Positions 1 to 4,215 of a stretch of DNA of 6,961 bases are shown here, piece by piece. Location of the stretch: positions 1 to 6,961 of the forward strand of contig DAOWJX010000140.1 in assembly GCA_030640155.1 (NCBI GenBank), in the 5' to 3' direction. The stretch is from Candidatus Aegiribacteria sp. (GTDB taxonomy: Bacteria; Fermentibacterota; Fermentibacteria; Fermentibacterales; JCC-6). Within the stretch, counting starts at the first letter, position 1. Every line of letters begins with the position of its first letter. The translations under genes and the position numbers were made by a program. Under the pieces are notes generated by a model. It was not told where the DNA came from, did no database searches, and saw only the letters and a list, made by a program, of their open reading frames with translations.

Positions 1-1
1 C

Positions 2-181
2 CCCTCCGAGCTTAACGTTTTCGACCTGACCGGGCGGCTAGTGGATACGCCTTTCAGGGGTGAGATCACGGGTACTCAGTCACTGAACTGGGATGTTTCA
101 AACCTTGTTCCCGGTATGTATTTCCTCCAGCTTGTGCAGGGAGATGAAGTATCAACAGCGAGAGTGATGGTTATCAGGTAG
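2..181 (+). CDS. Secreted protein, 3' end only: T9SS type A / FlgD-Ig-like C-terminal sorting domain
   Basis: Partial gene: the reading frame is open from the left edge, showing 59 residues before a tandem TAG TAG stop. The visible tail has the layout of the C-terminal domains that direct proteins through the type IX secretion system in Bacteroidota and related phyla: a start like LNVFDLTGRLVD, a middle WDVSNLVPGMYFLQL, and an end ARVMVIR. This matches the family pattern of a beta strand with (F/Y)D-x-x-G-R, then L-x-x-G-x-Y, then a basic last strand. By family knowledge such a domain is a short Ig-like fold on large exported enzymes, adhesins or peptidases, and is removed or lipid-linked at the cell surface. 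The catalytic or binding part lies outside the window, so the function is unknown. The related FlgD_ig / secretion-tail families cannot be told apart here. A palindromic repeat begins 8 bases after the stop. Confidence 0.8.
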   Translation, partial: PSELNVFDLTGRLVDTPFRGEITGTQSLNWDVSNLVPGMYFLQLVQGDEVSTARVMVIR

Positions 182-189
182 TAGCATTC

Positions 190-219
190 GGGGACATGCA
201 GGCTCTGCTGCGTGTCCCC
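190..219 (-). repeat. REP-like palindrome, copy 1 (inverted relative to copies 2 and 4)
   Basis: A 12-bp stem with a 6-nt loop. The arms on the + strand are GGGGACATGCAG (190-201) and CTGCGTGTCCCC (208-219), and the loop is GCTCTG (202-207). All pairs are Watson-Crick except T197-G212, which is a wobble on this strand. Read on the - strand, it has the same order and loop (CAGAGC) as copy 2. It lies 8 bases after the stop of the upstream gene. No T-run follows, so it is not a classic intrinsic terminator. Similarity to copies 3 and 4 extends beyond the hairpin on both sides. Confidence 0.85.
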
Positions 220-246
220 CCCATATATAAATGCATATTCTCTGGA

Positions 247-251
247 AGGAG
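247..251 (+). promoter_or_regulatory. Ribosome binding site of the propeller gene
   Basis: AGGAG lies 5 bases before the ATG at 257. It decides the start, because an in-frame GTG at 212 sits inside the right arm of the palindrome and would put 15 non-hydrophobic residues ahead of an otherwise standard signal peptide. Confidence 0.75.
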
Positions 252-256
252 ACAGA

Positions 257-1006
257 ATGAACAAACGTACATTCATCGTTCTTGCCGCAGCACTGATGCT
301 TTCATCCGGTGTTGTAAGCGCGGACTGGCTTTATGCTGTAGATGGAGATTACCTCTACAGTGTAGATCCTTTCGATGGGACATGGAACTCCCTTTCCTCG
401 TCATGGAGTGGAACCGAATTGCTGACATCCTGTCAGGGTAATCTGTATGCCATTCAGGGAGATAACCTTTACATTGCCGACCCGGAAAATGGCTACTGGG
501 AATCTCTCTCAATGACGTGGGATGGTGCTAATGCCTTAACAGCCAGTACAACTTCTCTATACGCATGTCAGATGGGAACCATATACAAGATCGACCCAGG
601 CAATGGGAGCTGGGAAAGCATTCCCGGTGTTTACGATGGAACACAGTTCCTCGCATGGGCCGGAGGAGCACTGATGGTTATTCAGAATGATGTCCTCTAC
701 AGAACAGATCCTCTCTCAGGTGATTATACGGAGTTTTCCTCCTCATATGCCGGAACTACCGCAATCGTGGGAAGTTCAAACGCTTTGTACGTTATTCAGG
801 GTGATATTCTCTATAAGATAGATCCGCATACCGGCGACTATTCCGACCTTGGAGGAGGATATCAGGGTGTAACTGAAATGGCTGTGGCTGACGGCCTGAT
901 CTATACTATCTGGGAAGGTACCCTCTGGGTAACCGATTCGGATACTGGTGAATTTGCCGGTCTTACCGACAGCTGGGAGGGTGCTACGGCGTTCTGCTCG
1001 CTTTAA
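257..1006 (+). CDS. Exported six-repeat beta-propeller-like protein, function unknown
   Basis: The protein has 249 residues. Residues 1-22 form a signal peptide: MNKR, a hydrophobic core, then a likely signal peptidase I cut after VVSA. No lipobox cysteine is present, so a soluble periplasmic or secreted product is expected. The whole mature chain is six head-to-tail repeats of 39, 38, 38, 38, 38 and 36 residues (starting at bases 323, 440, 554, 668, 782 and 896). Each follows the plan x-L-Y-x-I-x-G-D-x-L-Y-x-(I/T)-D-P-x-x-G-x-(W/Y), then S/T-rich residues, (W/Y)-x-G and a closing hydrophobic strand. Unit length and the LY...DP..G pattern resemble PQQ/YVTN-type propeller blades, so a closed six-bladed propeller is the inferred fold. 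There is no catalytic motif, no membrane segment after the signal and no sorting tail of its own. The three cysteines (repeats 1, 3 and 6) suggest no conserved pairing. The gene is flanked by inverted copies of the REP-like palindrome. The gene call is firm; the role is unknown. Confidence 0.85.
   Translation: MNKRTFIVLAAALMLSSGVVSADWLYAVDGDYLYSVDPFDGTWNSLSSSWSGTELLTSCQGNLYAIQGDNLYIADPENGYWESLSMTWDGANALTASTTSLYACQMGTIYKIDPGNGSWESIPGVYDGTQFLAWAGGALMVIQNDVLYRTDPLSGDYTEFSSSYAGTTAIVGSSNALYVIQGDILYKIDPHTGDYSDLGGGYQGVTEMAVADGLIYTIWEGTLWVTDSDTGEFAGLTDSWEGATAFCSL
323..1003 (+). repeat. Six tandem protein repeats (about 38 codons each) filling the mature propeller protein
   Basis: Units are 323-439, 440-553, 554-667, 668-781, 782-895 and 896-1003. 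They align end to end without linkers. Repeats 1-3 use Trp or Tyr around W-x-S-(L/I) (WNSLSSSW, WESLSMTW, WESIPGVY). Repeats 4-5 are Tyr-based (GDYTEFSSSY, GDYSDLGGGY) and share 16 of 38 residues. Repeat 6 is the most divergent (GEFAGLTDSW) and ends two residues short. DNA identity between units is low, so the duplications are old. Confidence 0.85.
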
Positions 1007-1018
1007 GAGTGCTTATGT

Positions 1019-1048
1019 GGGGACACGCACCAGAGCGTGCATGTCCCC
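1019..1048 (+). repeat. REP-like palindrome, copy 2
   Basis: The arms are GGGGACACGCAC (1019-1030) and GTGCATGTCCCC (1037-1048), around the loop CAGAGC (1031-1036). The only unpaired stem position is C1026/A1041, which becomes a G-T wobble on the opposite strand, at the same stem position as the wobble in copy 1. It starts 12 bases after the stop of the propeller gene. The right arm runs on into a second short palindrome, CCCCATGGGG (1045-1054). No T-run follows on either strand. Confidence 0.85.
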
Positions 1049-1069
1049 ATGGGGCGAGGTTTATTTATG

Positions 1070-1088
1070 GGGGACACACGCACCAGAG
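1070..1088 (+). repeat. REP-like palindrome, copy 3 (left half only)
   Basis: The sequence matches the left arm and start of the loop of copy 2 (GGGGACAC then GCACCAGAG) with an extra AC inside the arm (1078-1079). It has no right arm: GGCTAGG follows instead. The leading TTTATTTATGGGGG (1060-1073) matches the outer flank of copy 1 read on the - strand at all but one base. The half copy lies directly downstream of the addA stop, which is at 1090-1092 on the - strand. Confidence 0.65.
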
Positions 1089-1089
1089 G

Positions 1090-4000
1090 CTAGGTTTTTG
1101 GGGGACACTCACCATAGAGTGGATGTCCCCGAACGCTGAAAACAGTTCCTTCTCTTAAAAAGACAAGGTAACCCTTCGCGGGCAGACCAAATAATCTGGA
1201 AACATCCTGAATGTATTGCTGCTGCTTCTCGATATACTGCTCCGCGACCTGCTCCGTGGTTCTTCCGTCAAATGTATCTGTCTTATAGTCCACGACAACA
1301 AGTTCGTTTTCAATTCTGAGCAGAAGGTCGATGTACCGTTTCTCCAGTCCGTTGCATGTGCTTGCGATGTATGGATATTCTCTGCTGATTACGAGCGATT
1401 GTTCAATACTGAAAGGAAGTTCCATCTGGAACAGTTTCAATGACAGTTCCCTGATCTCATCAAAGTCATCACCATACATTTTTTTTAGAATACTGTCATG
1501 TTCCGCAAACCAGCCGAGGGGGTTGGAGAAATCGATTTTATGCAGAACGGCGTGAACATCGTCACCTATTCTGGCTCCTCTTCGCTGCCAGTTTTCCGGT
1601 TTCATCTGAACTTCAAACAGTTCTTCTCCGTTATCGGAATAATTCCCGTTTATTACCGCACTCGATCCGGCAGCTTTGATGAAAGGCAGTTCATCCACCT
1701 GTTCCATCTCTTCAATTACGCAGCACTCGGGATCCTTTTCAATTGCTGCCTGCAAGCTTGTCCACTGTATGCCCGCGGGGAAGTTTCCAGGTTTTTCCAG
1801 AGGGGTGGCAAATAAAACCAGAGACTCTCTGGGTCTGGTTACTGCTACATACAGAAGTCTTCTCAGCTCCGCGCTTTCCCTTGCCTTATTCTTCTGTGTT
1901 ATTTCCGGCCAGAAAGGTGTTTTCAGTTTGAATTTATCTTTCCTGTCCATGGGAATACCAAGATTGAATGCGGCTATCTCATCATGATCATAGGAGATGA
2001 CCTGAGTTCTGGAACCTGTGCGTCCGGAATGGCTTTTCGGCAGAGCGGCCAGAATAACGTGCTTCCATGCCAGACCTTTTGCCCTGTGAACCGTGGTCAA
2101 TGTCACCGCGCTGCCGTCAGACGGAACGTTTGATGGTTCTTCTGCCCTTGCGGGAGAAAGATTCTCATCCAGAAAGCCAAGTAATTCCGCGGAGGTCGAA
2201 ATAACCCCTGAAAGGACCTGCTCCAGAATGTACTGCAGATTACCAAGTCTCCGGATCTCCTGATACGCGGTTGCATGGATCACTGGAATCATCTCAGTCT
2301 GAAAAAACAGTTCGAAGAGGAAATCAGCCAGAGGAAGGGTTCTGATAGATTCCCTGAATTTTCTAAGGCATATGTTTGCCTGGAGTATCGAAAGGGGACA
2401 ATTCTGTTTCTCATCCAGATATCCTGTTGTACCATTTTGAATTGCAGTGTTGATAACAGGATCGGATATCCCGAAGAACAGCGAGCGCAGAGAATGCACC
2501 CATGCGAGCATATCGTTCTTGTAGAGCAAACACCTCAGCAGTTCCTTCAGGTCGGTAATTTCCGGACGTACGCGAAAATCTCTTGTAGCGTCCACAAAAT
2601 AAGGAATGCCCTCCCTCTCCAGCACGTTGACGAAATGGTGAAGGTGAGTTGCTGACCGCATGAGCAGGGCATAATCTCCGGGAGATTCACCATCTGCAAA
2701 TCCGCTCGAGAGATAAGCGGCAAACCATTCTGCCTGCATTATGGTTTTGTAGGCTGGTTCACTGTACCTGTTCTTCAGATTATCCGGCAGGTCGGGGAGA
2801 AGTACTACTTTTACAGGGACTCCCTCAATCGCTTCAGGGCAAGGTTCTATCGCCGAATAGTCGCATCCGTATGCTTCCTCCTCAGCCGTTTGTCTTTCAA
2901 ACAGCTCGGATCCGAAGGTATTTACAAAGCGGACTATCTTTCTGCTGCTCCTGAAATTAGTGGTAATCGTCTCTTCAATGGCACCACTGCTTTCAAGTTT
3001 CGTTCTGAAATCGCGATAGGTCTCTATATCCGCATTTCGCCATCCGTAAATGGATTGTTTGTCATCCGCAACGATAGTAATTCTGCCCTCTGGAAGCATA
3101 CCGGCCTGCTGAATGAACGCGGTAAAAAGATTGACCTGATCCGAACTGGTATCCTGGAATTCATCTATCAGAATATGATCGAATTTATCTGAGAGACACC
3201 CCGCCAGCACACCACTGTTGGAAATAGCTTTCCATGCGGTATAAAGCAGGTCATTGTAGGACAGCCTGCTTCTATCACTGTCCCATTTGCTGCGAAGCTC
3301 CTCCGCGAATGAACTGGCAAACCCCCACGTCTGTTCAGTGATTTTCCCTGATTTAAGGACAGGCGCAATCCTTACAAATTCTTCTCTCGCTTCACCAAGA
3401 ACCGCTTTTGCCGCGTCTTTGTCAGTCCAGTTCTTCCCGCTTCCTGAATTGAGTTTGATGACGGAACAAAGTCTGGTGACCTCTTCGTAATCACCATCTG
3501 AAAGATTTTCTCGAAGATTCTTCAATCCCGCAATGAACTCTGCTCCAATCCTGAACAGTTTGTCGGAATGATCATTGCATTCATCGAGAATTTCTTCGAT
3601 AGCGGAACCATACTTATTCTCGAAAACATCCAGAATTGACAAAGCTGCAGTCCTGTCTCCTATATTGTCCATTGAAACCAGCCATCGGCGCTCTTCTATT
3701 CCACGCGCTATTCCAAGCATTCTGTCAGTACCTGTCTGAATCAGAGCATCTTTACTGTCCCAGAATTTATCCCTTTCAAGCCGGAGAAGCCATGCATCCC
3801 ATTCACGCATTATCTCGGATGGAGTGAAATGCCCATCCGTTGTCGAGAAGGCTGGATCAACTCCGGTGAAATTGAAATACTCCCTGAGCACTCTCGACGC
3901 AAATCCGTGTATAGTCGTAATCCACGCTCCAGGGATTACTGAAAGGGCTTCATTAAACTCCTTTTCGCCAGAATTCTTCAGTGAGCGCAGTTTTTCTCTA

Positions 4001-4215
4001 ATTCGGGAACGGAGCTCTGCTGCTGCAGCATTTGTGAAAGTCACAACGGCAAGTTTCTCAAGCGGAATTCCGATCCTCAGCAGTTCCATGACCCTGTCAA
4101 CTATCAGAGTTGTTTTCCCTGTACCAGCGCTGGCCTGAATAAACACATTTTTTCCGTTTTCAGCGCGGATTGTCTCTCTTGCTTTCATATCGGAGGGGTT
4201 CATTTCAGTTTTCAT
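1090..4215 (-). CDS. addA: AddA-like ATP-dependent helicase/nuclease subunit A (UvrD/Rep family, C-terminal PD-(D/E)XK nuclease)
   Basis: The protein has 1041 residues, somewhat short for AddA (commonly about 1150-1240). Superfamily 1 helicase motifs appear in order: Walker A ASAGTGKT (28-35), Ia VVTFTNAAAAELRSRI (57-72), Ic TIHGFASRVL (101-110), Walker B LIDEFQDTS (349-357), III VADDKQSIYGWRNAD (382-396, where the family usually has GDPKQSIY), IV TNFRSS (419-424), V TTVHRAKGL (707-715) and VI RRLLYVAVTRPRESL (785-799). The C-terminal RecB-type nuclease keeps H888, D963, D976 and K978 (VVVDYKTD). The usual Q of the following QxxxY motif reads K997 (KQQQY). In AddAB enzymes this subunit is the 3'-5' motor and cuts the 3'-ended strand before Chi recognition. 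The start overlaps the addB stop as ATGA, favouring translational coupling; ATG at 4201-4203 is a possible alternative. Residues 1029-1041 come from a REP-like repeat. AddA is preferred over RecB because the partner is AddB-like, with iron-sulfur cysteines. Confidence 0.92.
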   Translation of the reverse strand: MKTEMNPSDMKARETIRAENGKNVFIQASAGTGKTTLIVDRVMELLRIGIPLEKLAVVTFTNAAAAELRSRIREKLRSLKNSGEKEFNEALSVIPGAWITTIHGFASRVLREYFNFTGVDPAFSTTDGHFTPSEIMREWDAWLLRLERDKFWDSKDALIQTGTDRMLGIARGIEERRWLVSMDNIGDRTAALSILDVFENKYGSAIEEILDECNDHSDKLFRIGAEFIAGLKNLRENLSDGDYEEVTRLCSVIKLNSGSGKNWTDKDAAKAVLGEAREEFVRIAPVLKSGKITEQTWGFASSFAEELRSKWDSDRSRLSYNDLLYTAWKAISNSGVLAGCLSDKFDHILIDEFQDTSSDQVNLFTAFIQQAGMLPEGRITIVADDKQSIYGWRNADIETYRDFRTKLESSGAIEETITTNFRSSRKIVRFVNTFGSELFERQTAEEEAYGCDYSAIEPCPEAIEGVPVKVVLLPDLPDNLKNRYSEPAYKTIMQAEWFAAYLSSGFADGESPGDYALLMRSATHLHHFVNVLEREGIPYFVDATRDFRVRPEITDLKELLRCLLYKNDMLAWVHSLRSLFFGISDPVINTAIQNGTTGYLDEKQNCPLSILQANICLRKFRESIRTLPLADFLFELFFQTEMIPVIHATAYQEIRRLGNLQYILEQVLSGVISTSAELLGFLDENLSPARAEEPSNVPSDGSAVTLTTVHRAKGLAWKHVILAALPKSHSGRTGSRTQVISYDHDEIAAFNLGIPMDRKDKFKLKTPFWPEITQKNKARESAELRRLLYVAVTRPRESLVLFATPLEKPGNFPAGIQWTSLQAAIEKDPECCVIEEMEQVDELPFIKAAGSSAVINGNYSDNGEELFEVQMKPENWQRRGARIGDDVHAVLHKIDFSNPLGWFAEHDSILKKMYGDDFDEIRELSLKLFQMELPFSIEQSLVISREYPYIASTCNGLEKRYIDLLLRIENELVVVDYKTDTFDGRTTEQVAEQYIEKQQQYIQDVSRLFGLPAKGYLVFLREGTVFSVRGHPLYGECPPKT
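1101..1130 (+). repeat. REP-like palindrome, copy 4, inside the 3' end of the addA-like reading frame
   Basis: The arms are GGGGACACTCAC (1101-1112) and GTGGATGTCCCC (1119-1130), around the loop CATAGA (1113-1118). The C1108/A1123 mismatch seen in copy 2 is kept, and the next position is a T-G wobble. It is followed by GAACGCT; copy 1 read on the - strand is followed by GAATGCT, so the repeated unit is longer than the hairpin. On the - strand this copy is translated as part of residues 1029-1041 of the helicase. Confidence 0.8.
4212..4215 (-). other. addB/addA stop-start overlap (ATGA)
   Basis: On the - strand the ATG of the downstream gene (4215-4213) overlaps the TGA of the upstream gene (4214-4212). 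No strong Shine-Dalgarno precedes it, so re-initiation by the terminating ribosome is the likely way the two subunits are made in equal amounts. Confidence 0.8.

Noticed and set aside
226..231. TATAAA as a -10 promoter box for the propeller gene
   Set aside because: The AT-rich stretch belongs to the conserved outer flank of the repeat (also near copy 3), and no convincing -35 lies about 17 bases upstream. A promoter here is possible but not supported.
212..256. In-frame GTG at 212 as an earlier start of the propeller gene
   Set aside because: It lies in the right arm of the palindrome with no good ribosome binding site, and would put 15 polar or mixed residues before a normal signal peptide. 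The ATG at 257 has AGGAG 5 bases upstream.
190..1048. Inverted palindromes as terminal repeats of a transposon carrying the propeller gene
   Set aside because: No transposase lies inside, no target-site duplication is visible outside copies 1 and 2, and further copies of the same repeat lie beyond. Independent insertion of REP-like units is simpler.
1019..1130. Hairpins as rho-independent terminators
   Set aside because: None is followed by a run of T on the strand that would be transcribed through it. The TTTTT at 1095-1099 is preceded only by a half copy that lacks a right arm.
1019..1130. CRISPR-like array in the convergent gap
   Set aside because: There are only two full copies and a half copy, they differ in sequence, the intervals are unequal, and copy 1 lies inverted about 0.8 kb away. 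There are no cas genes.
2275..2655. 126-codon + strand reading frame inside the addA-like gene (with several shorter ones at 1216-4373)
   Set aside because: These are opposite-strand shadows of a strongly supported helicase gene, with no ribosome binding site or recognisable protein features.
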